This document shows, one piece after another, positions 1 to 8,471 of a stretch of 64,000 nucleotides of DNA. The position numbers and the translations under genes were made by a program. Position 1 is the first letter of the stretch. The number at the start of each line of letters is the position of its first letter. The notes under the pieces are model-generated. The model saw only the letters and a list, made by a program, of their open reading frames with translations. It ran no database searches and was not told the DNA's origin. The DNA is from Mesorhizobium amorphae (GTDB lineage Bacteria; Pseudomonadota; Alphaproteobacteria; Rhizobiales; Rhizobiaceae), in NCBI RefSeq assembly GCF_014843845.1, contig NZ_JHQS01000031.1:1-64000 (forward strand), written 5' to 3'.

Positions 1-30
1 GCAGAACGCTTGACTTCCAAGACAGTCGCT

Positions 31-90
31 CTGGCCTGCCGGCCATCTCCCCCACGAGGGGGGAGATTGGCAGCTTCGGCGCGGCGCTCC
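31..90. repeat. RIME-like palindromic intergenic repeat (family 1), one arm
   Basis: This stretch holds the core CTGCCGGCCATCTCCCCC followed by GGGGGGAGATTGG. The same core recurs in inverted pairs at 18645-18798, 41771-41926, 46845-47008 and 53407-53569, and in single or degenerate form near 15600-15660 and 58045-58271. It sits at the 3' end of the leftward gene that follows. I infer a non-autonomous rhizobial mosaic repeat. Confidence 0.75.
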
Positions 91-94
91 GCCC

Positions 95-706
95 TCACTC
101 CCCACAAGCCGAAAACCCCGTGCCCGTGTTCCACTCTGCGAACGGTACAACCGCGCCCTCGACCGACACATTCCTGCGCACCGTCTTGCCGTCAGGCTGT
201 TGCTTGCTGCTTTTGCCCTTGCCGGTCAGCACATTGTAGTCGCAGCTGCTTTTGGAATTTTCCTTCAGGGCATCGTCATGGTCGTAGGCAAAGCCGGCGA
301 CGATGAAGGCGCCTTCGCGCCAGGCGATGGTCAGCGTCTGGTTGGTGCGCTCGCTGCCTTGCGGCATCGCCGGCAGATGGAATTTGATCGAACCGTTCGC
401 CAGCGCGGTCAGTTGCGGCTCCGTGTCGGAGTTCTCGTAGCCCGGCCGGTCGTAGCCGTTCCATTCGCCGTAGACCTGCTCACGCACCACGTCCGCCGGC
501 TTGAGATAGTTGTGCTCCTTATCCCCAAGGAAGAAATGCACGTCCATCGGGTCGCTGGGCTGGGTCTCGACGATCATGACCAGGTCGGTGGCGCCGTCGC
601 GGTTGAAGTCGCCGGTGGCGGCGGTGATGATCTTCTGGCTTTCGATCGGTTCGGCCATGGCCGAGGTCGACAGCAACAGCGCAAGCCCGAATAATATGGA
701 TCGCAC
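95..706 (-). CDS. exported VCBS/FG-GAP repeat protein
   Basis: The product has about 203 residues. The chosen start is the GTG at 706, because it gives a clean signal peptide (RSILFGLALLLSTSAMA, then E) and has GGGGGA a few bases upstream. The longer ATG-started frame would put about 37 charged residues in front of the signal. Residues following the signal contain DFNRDGATDLVMI, the calcium-binding FG-GAP/VCBS signature. The remainder has no catalytic motif I recognise. It is probably a secreted, repeat-poor protein of unknown role. It is transcribed away from the YdeI gene. Confidence 0.7.
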   Translation of the reverse strand: MRSILFGLALLLSTSAMAEPIESQKIITAATGDFNRDGATDLVMIVETQPSDPMDVHFFLGDKEHNYLKPADVVREQVYGEWNGYDRPGYENSDTEPQLTALANGSIKFHLPAMPQGSERTNQTLTIAWREGAFIVAGFAYDHDDALKENSKSSCDYNVLTGKGKSSKQQPDGKTVRRNVSVEGAVVPFAEWNTGTGFSACGE

Positions 707-912
707 GGCATTCCCCCGAATTGCAGTCTGCCTTGCCCGGCTTCGACCAACGGGGATGCAGCGCGCTTTGCGAACTTTCACGCCTGGAAACTGGCATGGG
801 CGTCGGCTGTGGCGCAAGCCACTCCCGCAAGGTTTGCTACGAGGTCCCGCTGCTGCTTTATTCGAGGATTAGGAGGAAGGACGCTGATGCTCGCAAAAGG
901 AAAATCCGCCTG

Positions 913-1512
913 ATGGCGCCGGTCAAGGTCGACCCCGACAAGGTCAGGGAATTCCGGGATCCGGAGAGCTTCTACGCCTGGCTCGGCCAGCATCACGCCA
1001 CCGAGACCGAAGTCTGGATCAAGGTCCACAAGGTGGGTTCCGGCCTGCCGTCGATCACACCCAAGCAGGCCATCGACGTCGTGCTGTGCTTTGGCTGGAT
1101 CGACGCCGTACGCAAGAGCCTCGACGACATGAGTTACCTGCAGCGCTACACGCCGCGCGGCAAAAAGAGCATCTGGAGCCAGATCAATGTCGACAATGTC
1201 GCCCGCCTGATAGCGGAGGGCCGCATGACCGAACATGGGTTGAGAGAGGTCGAGGCGGCCAGGGCCGACGGCCGTTGGGGCCGTGCCTATGCCAGCGGCA
1301 AGGACATGAAAATCCCCGACGATCTGCAGGCCGCCATCGATGCCGAACCCAAGGCGAAAGAAATGCTGGCCAAGCTCAGCGCCCAGAACCGCTTCGCGCT
1401 CGCCTTCCGCACCCACAACATGAAGACCGAAGCCGGCCGCAGGAAGAAGATCGAGACCTTCGTCGAGATGCTGAAGGGCGGCGAGACGATCTACCCGCAG
1501 GGCAAGAAATAA
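913..1512 (+). CDS. YdeI/OmpD-associated family protein
   Basis: This is a cytoplasmic protein of about 199 residues. It contains the family hallmarks: an N-terminal F.DPESFYAWL segment, the VWIKVHK strand, CFGWIDAVRKSLDD, the YTPRGKKSIWSQIN block, and a C-terminal segment rich in Lys and Arg ending FVEMLKGGETIYPQGKK. The start at the ATG of MAPVKVDPD matches usual family length. The in-frame region upstream (721-912) overlaps the promoter of the divergent gene and looks non-coding. The family is linked to peptide and bacteriocin tolerance in enterobacteria. Its role here is unknown. Confidence 0.85.
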   Translation: MAPVKVDPDKVREFRDPESFYAWLGQHHATETEVWIKVHKVGSGLPSITPKQAIDVVLCFGWIDAVRKSLDDMSYLQRYTPRGKKSIWSQINVDNVARLIAEGRMTEHGLREVEAARADGRWGRAYASGKDMKIPDDLQAAIDAEPKAKEMLAKLSAQNRFALAFRTHNMKTEAGRRKKIETFVEMLKGGETIYPQGKK

Positions 1513-1514
1513 TC

Positions 1515-1542
1515 GCGGGCGGCCTCGATCGAGACCGCCCGC
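1515..1542. terminator. bidirectional hairpin terminator
   Basis: GCGGGCGG at 1515-1522 pairs with CCGCCCGC at 1535-1542, and the stem continues inward through CTCGATCGAG with a single mismatch. It lies between two convergent stop codons (1512 and 1558). It is flanked by short A/T tracts rather than a long T run, so a shared terminator is an inference. Confidence 0.6.
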
Positions 1543-1557
1543 AATTGGAATGAGGCG

Positions 1558-3096
1558 CTACCGGCCGAGATCGAGTGCGGCCGTCAGGTCGCCCATCGGC
1601 GGCTGGTCATTGTTGCGCAGTGCCTTGTCGCGGGCGACGATGCCGGGAAGCACCGGCAATTCGTAGCGCGCGGTGATGAAGCGCAGGATCGACGTCGTGT
1701 CATATTGCGTGTGGTCGACGGTTCCCATCTTCGCATAGGGCGAGATGATCATCGCCGGAATGCGGTTGCCCGGCCCCCAGCGGTCGGCCTTGGGCGGCGC
1801 GACATGGTCCCAGAAACCGCCATTCTCGTCATAGGTGACGACAACCAGCATATGGCTCCATTGCGGGCTCTTTTCGAGGTGGGAGACAAGATCGGCGAGA
1901 TGCTGGTCGCCGCTGGCGACATCGGCATAGCCGCCATGCTCGTTGAGATTGCCCTGCGGCTTGTAGAAGGTCACGGCAGGCAGCTTGCCGTCGTCGATGT
2001 CCTTGATGAACGCCACGCCGTCCATGCCGCCGTCCTTCAGATGCTCGGCGCGCGCGGCCGTGCCCGGCGCATAGGCGGCGAAATAATTGTAGGGCTGGTG
2101 GTGGAACTGGAAGTTCGGCACCGGCGTGGCGTTCTTGCCGTCGAGCGCGGCCTGCCAGGCGCCGCCATACCAGGCCCAGGAGACGCCCTTCAGCGACAGC
2201 AGATCGCCGATGGTGATCTCGTGCTGCGGCGGCAGCGTGGTCGGCTGGGCCGGGTCGGCCAAGGCCTTGTCGCCGCCCTCGGCCGGCTTGTTGGCGCTCG
2301 GCTGATACGGCGGTTGCATGGTGTTGACGGCGTAGAAGTCGGGCGTGATGGCGCCGTCATTGACGAATTTCGGCGCGCCGCCGAGTGCCGAGGGCGGCGA
2401 GTTGTCGGCAACCTTCAGCGTCTTGCCGTCGGCGTCGACGACGGCGATCTGGCCCTTGACCGGGCTGGTGTCGGCATGGGGATAGACCGGCGCGCAGGCG
2501 CAGGCGAGCATGATATGGTTGAGGAAGGAGCCGCCGAAGGCGCCCTGGAAGAAATTGTCGGCCAGCACGTATTTCTTCGCCACCGCCCACATCGGCAGCA
2601 CCGAGCCGTCATAGTGGCCCAAGACGAGACCACCCGAATCCGCCCAGGCGACGAACTTGTCGTTGCGGCCACCATCGATCTGCATCTGCTCCTGGTAGAA
2701 GCGATGCCAGAGATCGCGGGTGATGACATTGGTCTTCTCGTTGAAGCCTTTGGGATCGTCGATGGCGAAACTGGCATTGGCCAGATGCGCCGACTGCGCC
2801 TCGGTCACCGGAGGCACAACGCCTTTGGCGGTCAGGCCGCCCCAGGCGGGCGGCAGTTCGGCAAGCGGCTTGCCGTCGCGGTCGAGCTGGCGCGCCTGGT
2901 CCGCCGTCAGGTTCGACAGGCCGTTGGCGCCGGGAAAGCCGCCATAGAGATTATCGAAGCTGCGGTTCTCGGCATAGATGACGACGACGGTGTCGATCTT
3001 GTCGAGGCCGGCGGGCGCGGCGCTGGCCGCCGTGGCAAATGAAGCCAGGGCTGAGCCGGCCAGAAAAAGCGAATTGAGGAGCTTGAGCCTCGTCAT
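1558..3096 (-). CDS. secreted phosphoesterase family protein (acid phosphatase/phospholipase C-like)
   Basis: The 512-residue product has an N-terminal signal peptide ending ASAAPAG. The mature protein opens with DTVVVIYAENRSFDNLYGGFPGA, the metal-binding start of the alkaline-phosphatase-like phosphoesterase family (PF04185; acid phosphatase AcpA, phospholipase C). Later motifs are NEHGGYADV and VVVTYDENGGFWDHV, which supply further metal ligands. It should hydrolyse phosphate esters in the periplasm or outside the cell. GAGGT precedes the ATG at a good distance. The promoter region is shared with a divergent cytochrome c peroxidase and contains a Pho-box-like site, suggesting control by phosphate. 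Confidence 0.88.
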   Translation of the reverse strand: MTRLKLLNSLFLAGSALASFATAASAAPAGLDKIDTVVVIYAENRSFDNLYGGFPGANGLSNLTADQARQLDRDGKPLAELPPAWGGLTAKGVVPPVTEAQSAHLANASFAIDDPKGFNEKTNVITRDLWHRFYQEQMQIDGGRNDKFVAWADSGGLVLGHYDGSVLPMWAVAKKYVLADNFFQGAFGGSFLNHIMLACACAPVYPHADTSPVKGQIAVVDADGKTLKVADNSPPSALGGAPKFVNDGAITPDFYAVNTMQPPYQPSANKPAEGGDKALADPAQPTTLPPQHEITIGDLLSLKGVSWAWYGGAWQAALDGKNATPVPNFQFHHQPYNYFAAYAPGTAARAEHLKDGGMDGVAFIKDIDDGKLPAVTFYKPQGNLNEHGGYADVASGDQHLADLVSHLEKSPQWSHMLVVVTYDENGGFWDHVAPPKADRWGPGNRIPAMIISPYAKMGTVDHTQYDTTSILRFITARYELPVLPGIVARDKALRNNDQPPMGDLTAALDLGR

Positions 3097-3184
3097 GGGA
3101 AGTACCTCGTGGCTGGGTTGGCTGGGGGAGCAATGCCTGGCGCGGGGGCGACGAACCAGCAGGGATGGGAGCTACTTCTCTGCC

Positions 3185-3202
3185 TTGTCACCTTTGTGAC
3201 AT
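3185..3202. promoter_or_regulatory. candidate Pho box / inverted repeat in divergent promoter region
   Basis: TGTCAC at 3186-3191 and GTGACA at 3196-3201 form a perfect inverted repeat with a 4-base gap. Read as two heptamers, TTGTCAC and GTGACAT match the PhoB half-site CTGTCAT in 10 of 14 positions with the canonical 4-base spacing. It lies between the phosphoesterase (start 3096) and cytochrome peroxidase (start 3301) genes. PhoB control is a hypothesis. The perfect symmetry could equally suit a dimeric repressor. Confidence 0.35.
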
Positions 3203-3300
3203 TTTCCATCCTGGCGAACACGGTTTCGTGAGGGAGGGAACCGGTCATCAATCCGTTGCAGTGGCTACCTATTTCCCCGTGTAGAACCGGACTGAACCCT

Positions 3301-4578
3301 ATGAATGCGGCACGACGCAAAAGCCTGACGATCGCAATCGCCATGGCATCGATGCTGGGGCTCGCCATGCCCGCGAACACGGTCCTTGCCGGGCCGGATG
3401 GCGTCCATCCCGGGCCGATGTCGCGCGCCGATGCCTATGCCAGGGCGGCCGCGCTGACCGGGCTTGGCCGAAAAATGTTCTTCGATCGCTCGCTATCGGC
3501 CTCCGGCCTGCAGGCCTGCTCGTCCTGCCACGATCCGCACCATGCTTTCGGCCCGGCATCGGCGGCGCCGGTCGAAATCGGCGGGCCCGGCATGGACCGG
3601 CCTGGGGTGCGCGCCGTGCCGTCGCTTCGCTATCTGCAGGCGGTGCCGGCCTTCACCGAGCATTTCTACGATTCCGACGACGAGGGCGATGAAAGCGTCG
3701 ACAACGGGCCGACCGGCGGCCTGACCTGGGACGGCCGCGCCGACCACGGCAGCGACCAGGCGCGGATCCCGCTGCTGTCGCCCTTCGAGATGGCCAACAA
3801 GGATGCCGGCGATGTCGTGGCCAGACTGCGCAAGGCGCCCTATGCCGGCGAGCTCGAGGCGGTCTTCGGCGACAAGGTGTTCGACGATCCGGACAGCGCC
3901 TTCGACGCCGCTGTCGAGGCGCTCGGCACCTTCGAGCAGAGTGCTGCCGATTTCTATCCCTATTCCAGCCGCTACGATCGCTTCCTCGCCGGCAAGGCGA
4001 CGCTGTCGGCGCAGGAACTGCGTGGCCGCGCGCTGTTCGAAGACGAAGCCAAGGGCAATTGCGCCAGCTGTCACCTGAGCGAACCCGCCAATGACGGCGA
4101 GCCGCCGCAATTCACCGATTTCGGCTTCCTCGGCATCGGCGTGCCGCGCAATCCGGCCATTCAGGCCAATGCCGATCCGACCTATTTCGATCTCGGCCTC
4201 TGCGGTCCGCTGAGGACCGATCTCAAGGGCAGGGCGCAGTATTGCGGTCTGTTCCGCACGCCGACGCTGCGCAACGTGGCGCTGAAGCAGAGTTTTTTCC
4301 ACAACGGCTACTTCCATTCGCTGCGCGACGCCGTCGCCTTCTACGCCACGCGCGACACCGATCCCGGCCGCTGGTACCCCAGGAATGCCGACGGCACGGT
4401 CCGCCAGAATGACGACCTTCCCAAAACCTATTGGGCCAACCTCAACCAGGATCCGCCCTTCGGCAAGAAGCCCGGCGGCAAGCCGGCGCTGACCGATCCC
4501 GAGATCGACGACATCGTCGCCTTCCTGCAGACGCTGACCGACGCCGACCAGCAGGCCGGCGCGCCGCCGGTGCGGTGA
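3301..4578 (+). CDS. di-haem cytochrome c peroxidase / MauG family protein
   Basis: This is a periplasmic protein of about 425 residues. The signal peptide runs through PANTVLA at residue 30. Two haem c sites are visible: CSSCH at residues 73-77 and CASCH at 254-258. The C-terminal LTDPEIDDIVAFLQTL helix is the standard end of the family. The ATG at 3301 is preferred over one 45 bases upstream because it is followed directly by the positively charged signal n-region. Family members reduce hydrogen peroxide or perform MauG-like oxidations. It is divergent from the phosphoesterase gene. Its C-terminal codons contain a 32-bp sequence repeated exactly at the end of livM. Confidence 0.88.
   Translation: MNAARRKSLTIAIAMASMLGLAMPANTVLAGPDGVHPGPMSRADAYARAAALTGLGRKMFFDRSLSASGLQACSSCHDPHHAFGPASAAPVEIGGPGMDRPGVRAVPSLRYLQAVPAFTEHFYDSDDEGDESVDNGPTGGLTWDGRADHGSDQARIPLLSPFEMANKDAGDVVARLRKAPYAGELEAVFGDKVFDDPDSAFDAAVEALGTFEQSAADFYPYSSRYDRFLAGKATLSAQELRGRALFEDEAKGNCASCHLSEPANDGEPPQFTDFGFLGIGVPRNPAIQANADPTYFDLGLCGPLRTDLKGRAQYCGLFRTPTLRNVALKQSFFHNGYFHSLRDAVAFYATRDTDPGRWYPRNADGTVRQNDDLPKTYWANLNQDPPFGKKPGGKPALTDPEIDDIVAFLQTLTDADQQAGAPPVR
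4487..4518 (+). repeat. 32-bp direct repeat, copy 1 (within the cytochrome peroxidase gene)
   Basis: These bases begin CGCTGACCGATCCCGAG and end GACATCGTC. They are identical to 9448-9479 after livM, in the same orientation. In this copy they encode the LTDPEIDDIV segment of the cytochrome. Confidence 0.9.
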
Positions 4579-4873
4579 GCGGCCGGGATGATCACCGGCG
4601 TCGACGCTTGCGGGGCCGGCAGGCCAGCGAGCAGCTTCACGCAGTCGTGACCGGCCGGCCGGGGTGACGCGCGGCATGCTACGAAAATAGCATTCTCGCA
4701 CCTCGGGGTGGATGCTAGGGTCGCGGCCCGTGCACCCAAGGCACGCAGCGGCCCGCAGGACGGAGGCATACTGAGCGGGACGCCGGCCGTATTCTCAGCA
4801 AATCGGACGACACTGTTGAACCATCGTGACGCTGCCGCGTTTCCTGCGGTTGGCCACAAGGGAGGAACCACCT

Positions 4874-6082
4874 GTGAAAGCATCCTATCTCGTCTCGGTC
4901 GCGTTGCTTGCGGCGACCGCCATGCCTGCAGCAGCGGGCGAAATTTCCGACGGCAAGGTCAAGATCGGCATCCTCAACGACCAGTCCGGCGTCTATGCCG
5001 ATTTCGGCGGCAAATGGTCGGTCGAGGCCGCCAAGATGGCGGTCGAGGATTTTGGCGGCAAGGTCCAGGGCGCGCCGATCGAAATCATCAGCGCCGATCA
5101 CCAGAACAAGCCCGACATCGCCTCCAACATAGCGCGCCAGTGGTACGACACCGAGCAGGTCGATGCCATCATGGAACTGACCACGTCCTCGGTGGCGCTC
5201 GCCGTCCAGGGGCTTTCCAAGGAAAAGAAGAAGATCGACATCGTGACCGGCGCCGCTTCGACCGATCTTACCGGCAAGCAGTGCTCGCCCTATGGTTTCC
5301 ACTGGGCCTACGACACCCATTCGCAAGCCGTCGGCACCGGCGGAGCGCTGGTGCAGCAAGGCGGCGACAGCTGGTATTTCATCACCGTCGACTACGCCTT
5401 CGGCTATTCGCTCGAGGAGCAGACCGCCAAGCTGGTTAAAGCCAGCGGCGGCAAAGTGCAGGGCGAGGTGCGTTATCCGCTGGGCTCCACCGACTATTCG
5501 TCCTTCCTGCTGCAGGCGCAGTCCTCCGGCGCCAAGGTCATCGGGCTGGCCAATGCAGGCCTCGACACCTCCAACTCGATCAAGCAGGCGGCCGAGTTCG
5601 GCATCGTCGCAGGCGGCCAGCGGCTGGCGGCGCTGCTGTTCACGCTGGCCGAAGTGCACGGGCTCGGCCTGCAGGCGGCGCAGGGCGTCGTGCTCACCGA
5701 AGGCTATTACTGGGACCGTGATGACAAGAGCCGCGATTTCGCCGACCGCTTCTTCAAGCGCACCAACCGGATGCCCAACATGATCCAGGCCGGCACCTAT
5801 TCTGCGGTGACGCAGTACCTCAAGGCCATCGACAAGGCCGGCACCGACGAGACCGAAGCGGTGGCCAAGCAATTGCATGAGATGCCGGTCAACGACGTCT
5901 TCACCGCCAACGGCAAGGTGCAGGCCGACGGCTCGATGGTGCACGATATGTATCTCTACCAGGTCAAGAAGCCAGAAGAGAGCAAGAAGAACTGGGACTA
6001 CTACACCTATCTTGCGACCATTCCGGGCGACAAGGCCTTCATGAAGGCCGAGGAAAGCGGCTGCCCGCTCGTCACCAAGTGA
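4874..6082 (+). CDS. ABC transporter substrate-binding protein, branched-chain amino acid (LivK) type
   Basis: This is a periplasmic binding protein of about 402 residues. The GTG at 4874 is chosen because GGAGG lies 8 bases upstream and it begins a signal peptide (KASYLVSVALLAATAMPAAAGE). The mature part starts KVKIGILNDQSGVYADFGG, typical of type I periplasmic-binding (ANF receptor-like) proteins. The Q..HN-type segment is represented by IISADHQNKPDIA. It is the first gene of a five-gene transporter operon, and its stop overlaps the next start. The ligand cannot be read from sequence. Relatives bind branched-chain amino acids, amides or aromatic acids. Confidence 0.9.
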   Translation: MKASYLVSVALLAATAMPAAAGEISDGKVKIGILNDQSGVYADFGGKWSVEAAKMAVEDFGGKVQGAPIEIISADHQNKPDIASNIARQWYDTEQVDAIMELTTSSVALAVQGLSKEKKKIDIVTGAASTDLTGKQCSPYGFHWAYDTHSQAVGTGGALVQQGGDSWYFITVDYAFGYSLEEQTAKLVKASGGKVQGEVRYPLGSTDYSSFLLQAQSSGAKVIGLANAGLDTSNSIKQAAEFGIVAGGQRLAALLFTLAEVHGLGLQAAQGVVLTEGYYWDRDDKSRDFADRFFKRTNRMPNMIQAGTYSAVTQYLKAIDKAGTDETEAVAKQLHEMPVNDVFTANGKVQADGSMVHDMYLYQVKKPEESKKNWDYYTYLATIPGDKAFMKAEESGCPLVTK

Positions 6083-6879
6083 CGAGCGCAACCGTCGCGA
6101 CCGTCCGGCCGGACGGTGATCAGGACGTGCCGCGGGTGGTGCTTTCCGCCCGCGGCCTTCGGCGCGACTTCGCCGGCTTCGTCGCGGTCAACAATGTCGA
6201 TCTCGACGTTCATGACGGCAAGATCCACGCGCTTATCGGGCCGAACGGCGCCGGCAAGACCACGATCTTCAATCTGTTGACCAAATTCCTGCAGCCGACC
6301 AGCGGCAGGATCGAGCTGCTCGGCACCGACATCAGCCGGACCTCGCCGGCAAAGGTTGCGCGCATGGGCCTGGTCCGGTCGTTCCAGATATCGGCGATCT
6401 TTCCGCATCTGAGCGTCCTCGACAATGTGCGCGTCGCGCTGCAGCGGCCGAGCGGGCTGGGCTTCCAGTTCTGGCGCTCGCTGTCGGCACTCGACGAACT
6501 GACGCCACGGGCACGCGAACTCCTCGGCATCGTCGGCCTCGACGACGCTGCGAACCGGCTCGCCGGCGATCTGTCCTATGGCAGGAAGCGCGTGCTCGAA
6601 ATCGCCACCACCCTGGCGCTCGATCCGAAAGTGCTGCTGCTCGACGAGCCGATGGCCGGCATGGGGCACGAGGATGTCGGCACGATCTCGCAAATCATCC
6701 GTTCGCTGGCTCGCGACCGGGCCGTGCTGATGGTCGAGCACAATCTGACCGTCGTCGCCGATCTTTGCGACTGGATCACCGTCATGCAGCGCGGGCAGGT
6801 GCTCGCCGCCGGCGACTACGCGACCGTAAGCCAGGACGAGCGCGTCCGGATCGCCTATATGGGGACGGAGCATGAGTGA
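6079..6879 (+). CDS. ABC transporter ATP-binding protein, LivG type
   Basis: The 266-residue ATPase starts at a GTG overlapping the previous stop by 4 bases. Walker A is GPNGAGKTT, the LSYGRKR signature is a LivG-type variant of LSGGQ, and Walker B is VLLLDEPMAGM with H-loop VEHNL. It pairs with the LivF-type ATPase to drive import through the LivH/LivM-type permeases on the cytoplasmic face of the membrane. Confidence 0.92.
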   Translation: MTSATVATVRPDGDQDVPRVVLSARGLRRDFAGFVAVNNVDLDVHDGKIHALIGPNGAGKTTIFNLLTKFLQPTSGRIELLGTDISRTSPAKVARMGLVRSFQISAIFPHLSVLDNVRVALQRPSGLGFQFWRSLSALDELTPRARELLGIVGLDDAANRLAGDLSYGRKRVLEIATTLALDPKVLLLDEPMAGMGHEDVGTISQIIRSLARDRAVLMVEHNLTVVADLCDWITVMQRGQVLAAGDYATVSQDERVRIAYMGTEHE

Positions 6880-7576
6880 GCCGCTGCTTGCCGTGCGCGA
6901 TCTCCACGCCTGGTACGGCGAAGGCCAGGCGCTGCATGGCGTGAACCTCGATGTCTTTCGCGGCGAGACCGTGACCTTGCTTGGCCGCAACGGCGTCGGC
7001 AAGACCACCACGCTGCGTGCCATCATGGGTCTGGTCCGCAAGCGCACCGGCAGCGTCACTTTCAACGGCGCGGACCTGATCGGCCTGCCGCTGCACCGCG
7101 TCGCCCATCAGGGCATCGGCTTCGTTCCCGAGGAGCGCGGCATCTTCGCCACGCTGACGGTCGACGAGAACCTGATCCTGCCGCCGGTGGTGGCCAAGGG
7201 CGGCATGAGCGTCGACGAGATCTTCGAGCTCTTCCCCAACCTCAAGGAACGCCGCAACAGTCCGGGCACAAGGCTCTCCGGCGGCGAACAGCAGATGCTG
7301 GCGATTGCCCGCATCCTCAGGACAGGCGTGCAGATGCTGCTGCTCGACGAACCGACCGAAGGCCTGGCGCCGGTCATCGTCCAGCGCATCGGCGAATTGC
7401 TGGCGACCTTGAAGAAGCGCGGCATGACGATCCTGCTCGTCGAGCAGAATTTCCGCTTCGCCGCCCGCATCGCCGACCGCTTCTATTTGATGGAGCACGG
7501 CAAGGTGCTGGAAGCCTTCCCGGTCGGCGAACTCGGCGCGCACACTGAACTGCTGCACGAAGTGCTGGGAGTATGA
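6872..7576 (+). CDS. ABC transporter ATP-binding protein, LivF type
   Basis: The product has 234 residues and overlaps the livG-type gene by 8 bases, so the two are translationally coupled. Walker A is GRNGVGKTT, the signature is RLSGGEQQM, and Walker B is MLLLDEPTEGLAP, whose EGLAP ending is characteristic of LivF. The H-loop is LVEQNF. It is the second ATPase of the hydrophobic amino-acid-type importer. Confidence 0.92.
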   Translation: MSEPLLAVRDLHAWYGEGQALHGVNLDVFRGETVTLLGRNGVGKTTTLRAIMGLVRKRTGSVTFNGADLIGLPLHRVAHQGIGFVPEERGIFATLTVDENLILPPVVAKGGMSVDEIFELFPNLKERRNSPGTRLSGGEQQMLAIARILRTGVQMLLLDEPTEGLAPVIVQRIGELLATLKKRGMTILLVEQNFRFAARIADRFYLMEHGKVLEAFPVGELGAHTELLHEVLGV

Positions 7577-7583
7577 TGGCGCC

Positions 7584-8471
7584 ATGACGATGATCTTCGG
7601 CATCCCCATCCAGGCCTTGCTCGGGCAGTTGCTGGTCGGGCTGATCAACGGCTCCTTCTATGCCATGCTGAGTCTCGGGCTGGCCGTCATCTTCGGCCTG
7701 CTGCGCATCATCAATTTCGCCCATGGCGCGCTCTATATGCTCGGCGCCTTCATCGGCTATTTGCTGCTCGTCCATGTCGGCATCGGCTACTGGCCGGCGC
7801 TCGTCCTGGTGCCGCTCGCCGTCGGCCTGTTCGGCATGGCGGTCGAGCGCGCGGCGCTGTCGCGGCTCTACAGGATCGATCCGCTCTACGGCCTGCTCTT
7901 CACCTTCGGCATGGCGCTGGTCATCGAAGGCGTCTTCCGCTTCTATTACGGCGTGTCGGGAAATCCCTATGCCGTGCCGGCGCTGCTTGCCGGCGGCACC
8001 AATCTCGGCTTCATGTTCCTGCCCAATTATCGCGGCTGGGTGGTGCTGGCCTCGCTTGTCGTCTGCATCGGCACCTGGCTCTTGATCGAGAAGACCAGGC
8101 TCGGCTCCTATCTGCGCGCCGCGACCGAGAACCCCGAGCTGGTCCAGGCCTTCGGCGTCAACGTGCCGCTGCTCCTGACGCTCACCTACGGGCTGGGCGC
8201 CGCCCTTGCGGGGCTTGCCGGCATCCTGGCCGCACCCGTCTACCAGGTCAGCCCGCTGATGGGGTCGGATCTCATCATCGTCGTCTTCGCTGTCGTTGTG
8301 ATCGGCGGCATGGGCTCGATCTTAGGGGCCATCGTCACCGGTTACATGCTCGGCCTCGCCGAGGGCCTGACCAAGGTTTTTTACCCCGAGGCGTCGAACC
8401 TCGTCGTCTTCGTCATCATGGCGATCGTGCTTCTGCTGCGGCCGGCCGGCCTGTTCGGAAGGGATGCCTGA
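7584..8471 (+). CDS. ABC transporter permease, LivH type
   Basis: The 295-residue integral membrane protein starts 7 bases after the livF-type gene. The opening GLINGSFYAMLSLGLAVIFG is the hallmark of LivH-type permeases. About eight hydrophobic helices follow, along with the cytoplasmic RAATENPELVQAFGVN coupling loop and the GLAGILAAP motif. It forms half of the membrane channel. Confidence 0.92.
   Translation: MTMIFGIPIQALLGQLLVGLINGSFYAMLSLGLAVIFGLLRIINFAHGALYMLGAFIGYLLLVHVGIGYWPALVLVPLAVGLFGMAVERAALSRLYRIDPLYGLLFTFGMALVIEGVFRFYYGVSGNPYAVPALLAGGTNLGFMFLPNYRGWVVLASLVVCIGTWLLIEKTRLGSYLRAATENPELVQAFGVNVPLLLTLTYGLGAALAGLAGILAAPVYQVSPLMGSDLIIVVFAVVVIGGMGSILGAIVTGYMLGLAEGLTKVFYPEASNLVVFVIMAIVLLLRPAGLFGRDA

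Noticed and set aside
3493..4701. 402-residue open frame antisense to the cytochrome c peroxidase gene
   Set aside because: It mirrors codon positions of a clearly real gene in GC-rich DNA. Composition is Gly/Arg/Ala/Val-biased with no domain. Similar long antisense frames accompany most real genes here and were left out.
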